Below, piece after piece: positions 42,154 to 53,696 of a stretch of DNA of 64,000 nt. Position 1 is the stretch's first letter; each line of letters begins with the position of its first letter. This stretch comes from Mytilinidion resinicola (lineage: Eukaryota; Ascomycota; Dothideomycetes; Mytilinidiales; Mytilinidiaceae). Under the pieces are notes generated by a model. The model did not search any database, was not told where the DNA came from, and was given only the letters and a program-made list of their open reading frames with translations. A program made the translations under genes and the position numbers. The stretch spans positions 2,600,786 to 2,664,785 of the forward strand of contig NW_022985438.1 of NCBI RefSeq assembly GCF_010093595.1. Reading direction: 5' to 3'.

Positions 42154-42902
42154 TACGCTTGACACAATTAAAGGCGCCGGTTGACAGCTATGGACTCAGT
42201 TGGTACCAACTTACTGAGCACTTATATGGAAGCACCCTGAGACAATTATCCGAATACTCGCTACCTCGAATGCTAAGTGCAAATTCTGAAGTTCCTGCTA
42301 CTGGTCTTATATCAACCTATCCACGATCCGTTCTCCATCTTTTGTCGGTGGTCTTATTTCCAGCCCAAAATCCTTGTCCTTTGACATAGACCAAATCTGC
42401 ACCTCCAGTCAAAGACCTGCAATAGAATCAGACGGCTGCCTATGGACGCCACTTTAACGTATTTCGAACTCAAGACCTTTTCGCTAAGACTTACTCTATA
42501 GAATACCACATGTATAGAGAACACCTGCACTGGAATAAGTCGCAGTCACGTGATGCAACACCACATCCACTTCAGGTCAACCCAACGCTCCAATCTCGCA
42601 CAGCCATCACGATTAAGTCAACAGCTGATCATTCCCAAATACAGTAGCGGATCACAGAATAGGCAGCAAGAACGCAGGGATCTACAGTAGATTCCACCGC
42701 CATCCATCATGACGTAAATTTGATGTCAAAAACAGAGCAGCTCAACAAAGGTTTAAAAGACTCGCCTCACCACAGTCTCGAATTCAAAATCCCAACCCTC
42801 AATCTCCAAAGCTCCTTCTAGCCAGTTCTCAATTCGCCAAAACTCTAATCATAAAAAAAACTTCCTTTCCCTCCACAAACATCCACACGCAACGCACCAA
42901 CC
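42154..42902. promoter_or_regulatory. RCM1 3' flank and promoter of next gene
   Basis: 749 bp. The last 130 bp before 42903 are C/A/T-rich with few G, typical of a fungal leader, and a TTTAAAAG element lies near 42752. No gene is seen. Confidence 0.5.
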
Positions 42903-43507
42903 ATGTCCGCCTCCAAAAATCCCGACTCCATCACCGCCGCAACCGGCGAATTCCACTCGCGCGTCCCCCCCGCGGAGCCCTTGCAGCAAGGAGGCGTGAG
43001 TGCCGCCACCACCGCTCCCCTCCTGCCCCACGAGATATTAACGCCCTTCACCAGCACAAGCCCGGCGTCCTCGCCTCTGACCGCGACGCTGTCCCGGAAT
43101 TCCACGCGCGCACCCTCCCCGCCGGCGACGCCCCCGCAGACGCAACCTACCAGCCCGACCCGGAGCTAAACAACCAGCGCCTGTACCAGGACGCCAGCTC
43201 GACGCTCACCGGCGCCGATTCGGCGGACGTGCATCAGGGGTTGGGGCATCCCGGTAGCGGGATGACGAGCCAGGAGGCGCACCATGCGGGGACGAAGGGG
43301 GGGAGGAGTGGGTTGGCGGGGGTGGGGGCGAGTGTGGGGAATAAGGGGGAGGTGGTTAGTGGGAGGGACCCGGAGTTTGCGGAGCAGAGGGCGTTGGATG
43401 AGGATGTGCCGAGTGGGCAGAGGGGGAATGTGGGAGGGCCCGCGGCAGAGGAGAGGTTCCCGGAGGGCTCGGACACGGTGGCTGCTGAGGCGCCGAGGGG
43501 GAGGTAG
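42903..43507 (+). CDS. Conserved hydrophilic ascomycete protein, function unknown
   Basis: Exons 42903-42995 and 43055-43507, separated by a 59-nt intron, give 181 residues. Splicing yields MSASKNPDSITAATGEFHSR, then GGHKPGVLASDRDAVPEFHA, TLPAGDAPADATYQPDPELN, STLTGADSADVHQGLGHPGSG and a Gly/Glu-rich tail ending AAEAPRGR. These blocks (TAATGEFHSR, EFHARTLPAG, GADSADVHxGLGHPG) recur, as far as I recall, in small proteins of many ascomycetes that are strongly expressed in spores or under stress, but no biochemical role is known. There are no hydrophobic segments, so it is soluble and probably disordered, LEA-like. Without splicing the frame would break, which supports the intron. The coding sequence is unusually GC/G-rich after 43250. 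Confidence 0.78.
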
Positions 43508-43998
43508 GGGGGATGAGAGGGCCACCGAAGAGTAGGGATATAGGGGTGTGAGTATGCTAGAACTCACGATGAATTATGATGATAGCTACCTGATTTGATC
43601 ATGTGTGTTATAGGAATTGCTCACAACACAGTGAAGCTTCATGATTTGGCAGGAAAGCGGAAGCAGACTTATGGTGAAGCACTAGACATGAGTTGTTGTT
43701 ATAATATGCTGTAAATAGACAGCGTCCCTGCGGCTTGCCTTTGCGCCTTGTGAGTTGTCCCTCCGCGCGCTGGTCGCTATTGTATCTTCTGGTACAAAAG
43801 CATAATCGCTGTACTGTTGTTTTACTTTTCTAGCACCAACACCCTCTTCATCAAAGCTCGAATACTATACTTTACCCGGAAAATCAGCTAGATATTATTA
43901 TCCTCAGCACCTTTCAACTCCCGGCATCTGAATCACAGCTACTCCCTCACGCCTCTTCCGCTCCAAGGGCTACTTTCCCACAGTTCGAATCCCGGAAA
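43508..43998. other. Intergenic upstream of the zinc-ribbon ORF
   Basis: The right part (about 43800-43990) is C/T/A-rich, like a 5' leader. No other gene is seen. Confidence 0.5.
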
Positions 43999-44157
43999 AT
44001 GGTCGCTCATGATCTTCCTGCATCGGAGGTGCTGGAAAACCAAGTCGGCTGGGTGTGCTGCGCCTGTGGCGCTCACTTGTTCCTCCAGAGAGGCATGAGT
44101 GCATGCCCTAGCTGTGGCCATAGGTGGTGCTTGTCATGCCAAGCTTGGCAGCGGTAA
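43999..44157 (+). CDS. 52-residue cysteine-rich zinc-ribbon-like protein
   Basis: ATG at 43999, stop TAA 44155-44157. The protein has eight candidate ligands in a compact pattern: Cys20/Cys21-x-Cys23, Cys36-x2-Cys39, His41, Cys44-x2-Cys47, within GWVCCACGAHLFLQRG, SACPSCGHRWC and LSCQAW. Paired CxxC knuckles like this suggest one or two zinc ions bound. It is preceded by a leader-like C/T-rich stretch and Kozak AAAATGG. The stop overlaps a donor-like GTAAGC, so a further exon is possible. I know no function. Small size means chance cannot be excluded, but seven regularly spaced Cys in 28 residues is unlikely by chance. Confidence 0.5.
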   Translation: MVAHDLPASEVLENQVGWVCCACGAHLFLQRGMSACPSCGHRWCLSCQAWQR

Positions 44158-46299
44158 GCAAGTCGTTCAGTGCAAATGATACATCGACGGGCCCCCAAAA
44201 CCGGATGCCTTTAAGCTCTGTCGATTTGACGCTGGGGCTGAAGTAGAGAGATTAGTAATGTGTAGGTAGCAGTATAAATTCTCAGACTGTAGATGCTTTG
44301 CCTGCAATGTGTCCTCTTGATTGGTATACGCTGCATACTCAATCCTATTGCGGCCCAGGAGGGTAGTAGCCTATGATTGAAACTTTCGAACCGAGGAAGC
44401 TAAAGGATAGGATGGCCATGTATGGATTGCTGACCAGCGTCCCATGTCTGTAGCCGAGATGTGTCCTCGTGCGCGGTGTAGCACCGCCTCGAAAGGGTGG
44501 TATCGGAGAGTTGGCGTGGTGGTGGCGGCGCTGCTAAGATGTACCTGAGGCGGAGCAAGTCTGATACGGAATCCTTCGTTTATCCCACAGAATAGTAGAC
44601 GGTAGAGAAGAATGTAGAAATGAAGCTTTGGACAGAGGAGTTCTGCGAGTATGTTTGGTACGAGGATAGAAGCTTGAGAACGCCTGACCGGATTCTCGAT
44701 GTTGTATGAATGATGTGCAATGTGAATGCGAGGTTGTGAACGTAGTGGTTTCGCGATGTTTCACACCAGCTCGACCCTCTAGCCTGAGAGCGGTTAGGTA
44801 GTTTGAAGGCAGAAGCTTATCGAGGTAGTGCTGCAGTGATGTAGCTAGTCTGGACCGCTCGACTCATGGCATCCTGCATCCTGCATGCGGTCAGTGCTGG
44901 CTGTAGTGGATGCTGCGGTGTTCTGCTGAGCATCATGCTCTTCTGTTGATTGCAAGACTGGTCCCGCAAGTCTAGAGGCCTGATTACCCGTTACTGATAG
45001 AGATATGAAGCGTACGCGGCGCTGATGCGTTGGCGAACTCTACAATATGAACGAGGTAGGAGATCGACTACGTGGTGTGCGAGGCATACTTGCTAGCGTA
45101 CTAGCATTCTCTAGCAAGCTACGAAGAAGGAGCCCAGACCGACAGTTACTCCGAGAAGCCTTAGCTTGAAGGAAGGATTTAGATATACGACTTCTTTTAC
45201 GCCAAAACTGCTATGGTATGTATTGAAATGCGAGATGGATGTAAATGCCTAGTGGCTTGCGAAATGACTCGTAGTCTTAGGGACGCCCGCAAGCAGTGAG
45301 ATGGACTCGGCAGTGTGATGGGATATGGGACAGCGATTTGAGGTCGGCGGGACGTCATGAGATAGTATCCATGGAACTGGCTCATCTGTACCGGAGATTA
45401 TGAAATGCTGTACACACGTGGTGCCCCCTGAATTGGCTTCGGAAGCCGATGCTCTGGTTAACGTAGTTGGAGAAATGCTGTGTTCAACACCACAGGACAT
45501 GGGCGAAGCAGCTCTGAGGAGGGGCAGGCTTGGCTGTGGGGCTTGGAGTTGCTGTTCACGGTGGGCGAGACGGCGCTGTTAGGGCAGAACCAGCCACACC
45601 AGCTGCAAGAGGCGGCGGGTATCGTGCTATTTTTGGCCCATCTCAACTGCCACCCCGCATACCTTCAGCAGAGATGGCCAGGAACAGCACTTGCACGTCG
45701 CAATGAAGGCCACGAACAGTGACAAGACAGAGACCAGAGAGAGCCCCAAAGTCGCCCCTCAGCAGCGTAATCTCACGGTCCACAGTGCACCTCGGCCAGG
45801 CATTCAGGCGGCCATTAGACCCCGAAGGCGCTCAGCCCCGGCAGCTCTGTCGCCAGCCTCGTACTCAAGCGCGGTGCCTGCAAATCCTCCCGGCTAGCCT
45901 CGTCTGCCTGCGCAAATGCGCTCTATCAATGAAACCAACACCTTCCCCGCCCAAGCCGGAACCCTTCTTCCTCCAAATATCCAGCATCCCCAAAAGCACC
46001 ACTCGTTTGTCGCCGAATCGCTGCGAAAAGGGCCCTGTCGCACTGCATCAGCGCTGCACCGCACCCTGGGAGAGACACCGCAACAGACCCGCCCTCTCGG
46101 AACAGTCGTTAGGCTGACTTTGCATCTTGAGCTGAGCCTCACCGTGTCGCCGCCTATGAACCTCCTCCATCAACTCTACCGACTTCGCTCGTTACCGCTA
46201 TAACCCGCTCTTGCTGCATGCACGCTCTGTGACCTCTCGGCGGGCGCGACTGATCCCAAGATCCCCCACTGCGCCAACGACTCCCCCGCAACGGTACCA
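44158..46299. other. 2.1-kb region without a recognisable gene
   Basis: It contains only short frames on both strands, without conserved content. A hairpin CTTGCTAG/CTAGCAAG lies at 45089-45118, and a small direct repeat of GCATCCT near 44872. The right end is the promoter of the four-TM protein gene. Confidence 0.5.
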
Positions 46300-47427
46300 A
46301 TGCGCGCGAACAACCAGAACTACCGCAACTTGGACGACTTGACTCCGCCTGACCGGGAACTGGTGCCTGTGAGTGTGCCTCTGCTGGCTGCTAGAATCGC
46401 AATGCTGACCCACGCAGTGGTATTGGCGCCTTATAGCTTTCGCTGCGTCATGGATGATACTCGGAGGGTACGTACACGTCCAAAGCACTCCCGAAAGTCC
46501 CTTCGCGCCTTGCTGACATTTCCCAGATACCTCATACTTCCTGCCCTCTACGATAAAAACCCCGAGCTGCGCTTCAGCAAGACCGTCATCAGTGTTCTCG
46601 TCGTCGTTCTCCTCACCGCAGGCTACTCCTTCACCGCACTACTATGCTTCGCCTGCCGCAATGAGATGTTCCAGGCCGAGGCAATATTCCTGTAAGCGCA
46701 GTCCTGGAAGTATTGCCAGTTCTGTGCTAATCTCCACCCCAGACCCTCCCTCGCATCCTCAGCCCTCGGCCTCCTCACCATCCTATACAACTTCGTCTCC
46801 AGCACGCGCTACACATGGAACACCGCCGCCATCATAGCCACGGTGCTATCCAGCATTTCCGCCGTCATCTACGGCCTCCTCCTGATCTGGACCCACCGGC
46901 GCATATTAAAAATACGAGAGTCCAGCTCCTCCCGCTCGCAAAACATGTGGTCGGACCCCTCCTTCTACTCCAACTTCGTCCAGAACATGTACCCGTCGGC
47001 ACGGGCGACGCCCGCCGACCGCCCGCCGCTCTCCGAAGACGACCTCGTCAACCAGCAAATGGCCATGCTGCTCATGAAATCCGACTCGGGCCCGTCGCCC
47101 GACGCGTCCCAGTCCACCTTCCGCATCGACCTGCCCGAGGACCGAGAAGAGCGCGAGCGCCTCGCCAACAGCTCCGAGCTGCTCGCCACGCCCACAATCT
47201 CCCACCACAGCAACCGCGGCCGCTCCCTCAGCGTCAACAACTCCCCGAACCCCGCCTACGACCGCAGCGCGTGGGAGCGCCGCATGGAGGACGGCCGCGG
47301 CCGCAGCGACATCCGGCCGACGCCCAGCCAAGTATCGGGCGGGCACTCGCGCGCCGTGAGTCGGGAAGAGCGCCGGCGGGAGATCGAGCTAGGGTCGTAT
47401 CCGGGCCAGCGAAGCAACGGAAGCTGA
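46300..47427 (+). CDS. Four-TM membrane protein with long hydrophilic tail, unknown
   Basis: Exons 46300-46368, 46418-46467, 46527-46691 and 46743-47427 give 322 residues. Three introns of 49, 59 and 51 nt each interrupt or abut a hydrophobic segment and, once removed, join smoothly. TM1 is WYWRLIAFAASWMILGGYLIL (from residue 24), TM2 SKTVISVLVVVLLTAGYSF, TM3 ALGLLTILYNFVSS, TM4 AAIIATVLSSISAVIYGLLL. The tail of about 190 residues is Ser/Arg/Asp-rich (LPEDREERERL, SREERRREIELGSYPG) and probably cytosolic. The second exon is only 50 nt. I do not recognise a named family; a fungal conserved membrane protein is the safest description. Confidence 0.75.
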
Positions 47428-48040
47428 AGCTGAAGCTGCATTGTAACGAAAGATCTCTATGTGACTTTGAGCTCGGCGCTGGCAGGATTCTTGGGGGAGC
47501 GGGGAGGTGTTGCTGCTTTTTGGGGATTTACTAATGATGGGCGAAAACCTGGGCATTTGGCGCGTTTTGGCGTACGAAATGATGGTTTATAGAATTCTTG
47601 GAAATATGAATGATATCTAGGATGGAGAATATTGGGGGGGGGGGGGGGGCGCTGGAAAAGACTGTCTGAGGTTGCTTGCATGTAGTTGCACTATTTAGTA
47701 TATATCTTTGTGATATGGCATATTGCAGCTTCGATCCTCGTGAATCTACGCAGGGGTGACAGCAGCATGACGAACGCGTAAGCTAGGCACATTGACATGA
47801 GAAACGACGTATCAAAGACTGATATAACCGTATTGACCAAAAAAAAACTATATGTAGCTGAATCTGCCTATCTCAGACCCAACTCCAGCACGCACCCATT
47901 TTAGTGAACCGCCCCTAGCCAGTCCATTTGACGCTCCAAGAAATGCAAAGAGGAGAGGGACAGTATCAACTTTGGATTTCCAGAAAATGCTTGACAAGAA
48001 GGAAAAGATATGGAATGCTACCCATCATCGCACGCGCTGC
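47428..48040. other. Convergent 3' flanks with a G16 run
   Basis: It lies between the four-TM protein gene (+) and SPT6 (-). It includes 16 consecutive G (47634-47649), otherwise AT-rich UTR-like sequence. No gene. Confidence 0.65.
47634..47649. repeat. G16 homopolymer
   Basis: Sixteen uninterrupted G on the plus strand. It is likely length-polymorphic and error-prone in sequencing, and able to form a G-quadruplex. Confidence 0.9.
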
Positions 48041-51000
48041 TTATCGCCTCACAGCTCCACCGCCGCCGCCAACGGGGGGCCGCCCCCCACCACCGGCCTG
48101 CATCGTCTGCATCTGCATTTTGAAGCCGTTCTTCAGGGACTTCATGTCCGGGTACTGCGACCCCTGGAGCTCGAAGCCGCGCGGGACGACCTTGACGGGC
48201 CAGGCACCCAGCGCCGCTGCTTGGCCGGCTTTGTAGCAGAGGAAGAAGTAGCCGGGGTACTTTGGGTTGATGCAGAAGGCGTACATGGAGCGCTTCGGGT
48301 TGGCTTCCGTGTAGGTGCACAGCCATTGTTCTATATTAGACATATTAGCATTAATCATTCAATCAGGGTGAGTAAAGTGTAGGTAGGCTTACCAGTCGCC
48401 GCCTTGCTACCCTTCTGGTAGCGCTCGTCCTTCATCATCTCCGTGACCTTCTTCGCCATCGCTTCCACGTGCCCGACAATCAGCTCGTCTAAATCGCTGT
48501 ATGTCATGCGGCCGACCCTGAGCGTCTTGCCTAGTGAGTACTCGTTCTCCTTGTCTAGCTCGAGGACATCGAGATGTTGGTAGACGTTGTCTGCGACTTT
48601 CCACGTGACAGCTAGATGATCAAGTCCCTTGGAGGAGGGTCGAATCACAAGCTCGCCCGGCTCTTTGCCACCCAGGTATTCTTCAGCCTGCGCGGTGTTG
48701 AAAGCAAAGAAAAGGGGATGGTTGACAACACGGTGGGCACGTCCGGTGACCGTCTCCTTTTCTTTCTCGGCAGCCTTCTTGTCGTCAGCCTCTTGCCGAT
48801 CATCCCATTCGCCAGGTAGCCGGTCAATCTCCTTGCGGAAAGGTCGTCGGAGGAGGTCTTCCCGGAACGTGAGCTGCGCAGTGAGAGCCTTTCGGTTGAT
48901 GAACAGAATCTTGGCCGGAACCGTTTGATGGATCTGGTAATAGTGGCGAGGTTCGATGCCTGCACCACCAACGCCTTCTGGGTACTCCGACTCTGAGACG
49001 CCACCATCAATTCCACAATCAAGCTTGACTTCGATATGGTCCGGGAAGGTTCGTTTGATGGACACAGGTACTATCATACCCTCAGTAAGAGACTCGCGTG
49101 TTTCGCCAGTGAGCATCGTAAAGACTTCGTCGGTTGACATGATCGAGAACGCGCGTCGAATCTCTTCGTATGCAACCATAAGCTCAGCACGAATGGTCTC
49201 TAGCGTTGCGCGCTTGCGAATTTCCAGATTCTTTTCAATCTGCTCAGCGTACGCTTCCAGAATGAGGTCCTGGACTCGTTCATTGGCGTCTTCTCGAATC
49301 ATCTTGCGAATAACACCGCTGGGACCGTATTCGTCGCATTCGCCCTTGACGTCTTCTTCGTCCATCTCCATGGCGTCAGCAGCCATCTTCCGGCCCAGAT
49401 CGTAATCTTCGGGGTGAACTCTGGTATTGTCTAGGTAGTCAGATTCGGCTTCTTGGCCGTCATAACGAATATACAGAAAGCTGGCGCAGTTCTGGAAAAC
49501 TTTAGCACCCATGGCTGGGCGAAGTTCTCGGTCGGTCGCATAGCCACATAGTTCACCGCGAGAGTATACCTCGCCACCCTGAATGTTGTTAACTACAGTT
49601 CAAAAGTAGTAGGCTTTGTACTTACATTCATATTAATGACCTTGAGGACATCGTCGGCCTTCCGCGGACCCAGACCACAGATGTACGGCAGAAGGTTGGC
49701 GAGGTAGGGATCGCTCACAGCTTCGTTGATCTCTACGCCGACAAGGTTTACCATATCCACCATGGCCGAGTCCAAGCGAGCAAGGAGCTTGTCTTGCGGT
49801 AAGAGATTTTGGTTGGGAACAAACGGTATCGACACGATGTCTTTTTGAAGGGCCGCATACTCTTGTAGGGGGCTCTGGAGATACCTTGCAAGAGCAATGC
49901 AATACCTTGTGAGAGGCGGGTAGGTGGGGAATTCCTTAGCAGCACGTGCGCTGTTGTAGTAGAGCCTCGCTACCTCGTCGTTAATCATGAATACTTCGAG
50001 AAGATCAGACTTTTCTTCATCCTCGTCGTTCGGGTCAGTATATTCCGGGCCTCGCAAGTCGTACGTCTCGATGATAGCCTCCAGGTCCTTGACGAGGCGT
50101 TTCGTTTCCGTTGAGAATCCACTCACGCCAATAACGTCAGGCTTCCGACGCCGTACGATCTCACAAAAGTTGGCGACGTCTTTGCCATCCGCGATATATC
50201 TCTCGGGATTGCCCATTCGAAGATCTGCAAACTTGCCCTGCTCTTGAACTCGACCGTCGGGCTCTAGATATGCCCAGCAGATAGCGTCACCCCTGGCGGC
50301 GCGGCCGTTCGACAGCGTAAGGACTCTGGGGACAGTACCGAGATCCGTACCCTTTGGCTTGTAAGGCGCCTGATCTAGCTTTTCATAATACTTGTCGCGA
50401 GCAGTTTTGCACAGCTCATTTTCGCACTCTGATCTGAGAGTTTCTTTCACACCTCGAGACATGGCCTTCTCCAATTTCGCAAGGGCACTGTCCAAGACTT
50501 CACGTCTGAGGACGTTCCAAGCATCGGCAACCTCGCTGTAATTGTCAGACTGGATGTACTGATAGAGGTTCCTCTTGAACTTGTCGTAATCCATCATTCG
50601 GACCTTGACTTCTATCAGTCCTTCCTCTTCTGCTTTGAGCATTTTCAAGTACATCTCGGGCTGTCGACTAAGGGAGTGAAAGTCCTGACGACGGAGGTAT
50701 TTGAATTCGTAGTAGGGATGGTCTTCTCCGATTTTACGAAGTCCCTTTTCTGTTCGAATGCAATCAACCATACCGCTTTCGTAGAAGCTTTGGCGCAAGT
50801 ACCTCCGCATGCGAGGACTTGCGACTAACTCCTCAACGTACATGGCCTTGGCTGCGCGCAGGACCTGTGCACCGGTGTTGTATTCGGGCGGGTCGATGAG
50901 CGAATCGGCCATGTCATCAGGTGTGTCGGCAGGATCCTCAGTGTAGTGGTGTCGGCGCGAGGCCATTATATTCTGCGCAAAGTCATCCGCGCTAATACCG

Positions 51001-52594
51001 AAGGCGCGGACCATGGCATACGCCTTGCTTGCACGAACTTTTTCAAAGATGTTACGGGAAGCTTGCGCACGCTTTTGCGTTCCGTTGCGATCCGACTCCA
51101 ACAGGCTGATGTCCTTCATCTCTGCAGAGTATTGAAAATGAAGATAGTCCTGTATTTCTTGGATCTCTTCAATTGTCTGAACTTTGCCGACCATCTCTTC
51201 GAAAACGGGGTCCGTGATGTTTGATATAGATTTGAGGTTGTCGTAGGATCGCTGCAGAGCATCTCGCTTCTCTGCCAGGGCTCGATATTTCATGTCTAGC
51301 TCGAAGATTTCCCAAAGATCATTCTGAACCAACAGCCTCTCCGGTCCAGCATCCGGTGGAGGCGCATCCGCGTCGTCTTCATCCGCGTCGTAATCGCCTC
51401 CGGCATGGATAAGGTAGTCTTTCCGATGCGTAAAGATGAAAGGAACTTCGTAGTCTTCGATAGTGAGAAACTCCAGGACCTTGTGTACAGCTCGCTCGAA
51501 GGGTTCGGCGAAATACCGAGCCAACCGCTTCTTGGGCAATATCAGGGTTGTGATCCAATGCGCTTCGTCTTTCAGTCGTGCCTTCATTTCATCTGGCGTG
51601 AGCTCGAGAGGTTTGAAAGGCTTTCGTGCCAGTTGCAGTCGTTCTGGGACGTCAATCCCCCGAATAACCATGTCATCGTCTGTGATCAACCTCTCCACCA
51701 ACTGGGCAGGTTCGAAGACGTCTTTGAGCTCAAGCTCCCGACCTTCTCCTTGTTCTTTATCATCGGCTTCCATCTGAAGATCAAGCGCCCAGTCGTATTC
51801 GGTTCCATCCCCAAAGGCAGCCCGGAAGTCTTCCTCTGCGGCCTCATCCAGCCCGGCTGCTTGCAATCCGGAGAGTCCAGTAAGCCCAGACATCCCGGGT
51901 CTAGCCACCTCTCGGTCCTCCTCAAGTTCGCGTTGTATATCATCTTCGAATTCGTCTTCATCGATGAAGTCAGCAAACTCATCGACAAGACCTCCTCGCG
52001 GCTCTCGGTGTCGGTCAATAGCATCATCCCCCTGGCCTTCCTCGTCGTCGGAAAATATTTCGTCAATACCGCGGGCTTCCTGGGTCGGTCGGTCGTCCTT
52101 GTGTCCGCGCTTCAGACGCTTGTACTTTGACTGGAAAGGAATCAGCGGCCATGCCAGCGCAGTAATACACATCCTGTCCTCACCTTTGACGGTTGTCGGG
52201 CCTCGTATTGTGGGTTCGCTTCGCCGATGAGGTCCAAATCTTCATCATCCAAGATATCAACCTCCTCCCGTTCTCGTCGGCGCTTCTTCTTCAGGCGACG
52301 GCGCTCCGTCTGCTCGTCCTCGTCCTCGTCTTCATCAACAATGAAGCCTTCGCGGATCTACGTAAAGCATCAGAAGTTAGCAAGTGCGCCATTTCTAGGC
52401 AGGATCAGCCTGTCTGGAATGGAACTTACACGTCTGGCGGCCTCCTCATCATCGTCGTCTTCCTCTTCTTCGCTAGAATCATCTACGGCGCCGTTTGCGC
52501 CATTCGACTTCTTCCGCGCATCTCCAGCCTCCTCATCAAAATCCTCATCATCTTCGCTGCCTAGCTCGGCAATCTGGTCAAGAAATTCGGCCAT
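48041..52594 (-). CDS. SPT6: Transcription elongation factor and histone chaperone Spt6
   Basis: Five exons: 52594-52430, 52357-52184, 52130-49626, 49578-48393, 48330-48041, giving 1439 residues, the usual size. The N-terminus is strongly acidic ([30 protein letters not shown]), where Spt6 binds histones and Spn1/Iws1. The core follows the known order: helix-turn-helix, YqgF-like, helix-hairpin-helix ([20 protein letters not shown]), death-like domain, S1 domain near 1115-1185 ([20 protein letters not shown]), then tandem SH2 from about 1233 ([37 protein letters not shown]) that binds the phosphorylated Rpb1 linker. The C-terminus ends in a Gly-rich tail. Spt6 travels with RNA polymerase II and preserves chromatin during transcription. 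Introns are 47-72 nt. It is divergent to the MEK gene. Confidence 0.95.
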
Positions 52595-53696
52595 GGCGGA
52601 GAACTAGTGATGGAGACAAAGAAAAGTTCAAGGAGGTTCTCGAGTCGAGGACGGCGACGGGTCGGTTGGGAAGAGCCGAGGGGGGAGGAGGATGAAGGGC
52701 GCACTGTGAACTGTATGGCGAGGGTGTAGCAGGCGGCGAGGCGAATGAATTCGAGGAGAGGATGGTCACGTCTAGTCGCGTCGACGGCAGTTCAAAGCGC
52801 TGGAGGTGTCGATGGATGCCAAGCGATTCGGGCCGATCAATCATCCGATACCAGTGAGTCAAAGCTGTCTACCGAGGAATCCGGAAGCAAAACCTGTGTA
52901 ATCTTTATGTCTTCACCTTGCGATTCACCACCGCGCTTAGCTTCATGGCATGGGTTCTGGACTCGTTGTACAGTGCCTGCGTGGCTCTCAGCCGCGTCAC
53001 GATGCTCGGTCGCTGCACAACGGCCTCTGGATCGCGGCCGGCGTGCGGGAGCTTTTTATAGCCCCAGCGCTATGCTAGAACAAGCGTGAAGCAGCAGGGC
53101 AGAGTCTCTGGAATACCCAGTCATGCGAAGTGAAACACAGGTCCTGACGGCTGCAGCGGCAGGTACAATACGAAGCACGCGTATTCAGGGCACAATACAA
53201 TAGCACACAATAGCTTCAACCACAATACAAACTTCGTGCTCAATAGCTATTGTGCTGCTCGCGCCTCTTAGCACCCTTTACTCCTTTCCTCCCCGCCAAC
53301 ACCCCGCCAACTCTCTTGTCTCCCGACTCCGTGCATCACGCCTCTACACAGCTCTTCGAGCACAGCAGCACTCCACGACTATTGACCACCACCTCATCGG
53401 GCAGCAACCCTGCCACCGTGCTGCAGAGCCAACATCAAGGCTGTCCCGAAAGCGTTAAACTCAATATTCGCGGCGACCCTGTCTTTGAGATCGCCATCCT
53501 GATTGGCGAAGCACTTCATCCTATCCTGGGCGGCAAAGACGAAACACACGACGCCGCTGTCTGATCCCCTTCTCTTTGACCATCGCGCAGGTTTCACGTC
53601 GACGCTCGAACCATTTGAGAGACTGCGTGTACCTCCACTACCTCCTCTCGACCTTCTACTGCCATCATACCAGTGCGGCAATCTGCGACCGACAGA
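52595..53696. promoter_or_regulatory. Divergent region SPT6/MEK with ACAATA repeats
   Basis: 1.1 kb between the two start codons. At 53160-53255 the hexamer ACAATA or CAATAG recurs several times, and CAATAGCTATTG (53241-53252) is a perfect palindrome. The stretch 53255-53690 is C/T-rich, probably the MEK leader. No gene is seen. Confidence 0.55.

Noticed and set aside
43984..43996. tRNA B-box-like AGTTCGAATCCCG
   Set aside because: The flanking bases do not form a T-arm stem and there is no A box upstream.
45197..46203. Several 60-130-codon ORFs on both strands between the zinc-ribbon ORF and the four-TM gene
   Set aside because: They overlap in many frames without conserved motifs, splice continuity or a shared composition trend.
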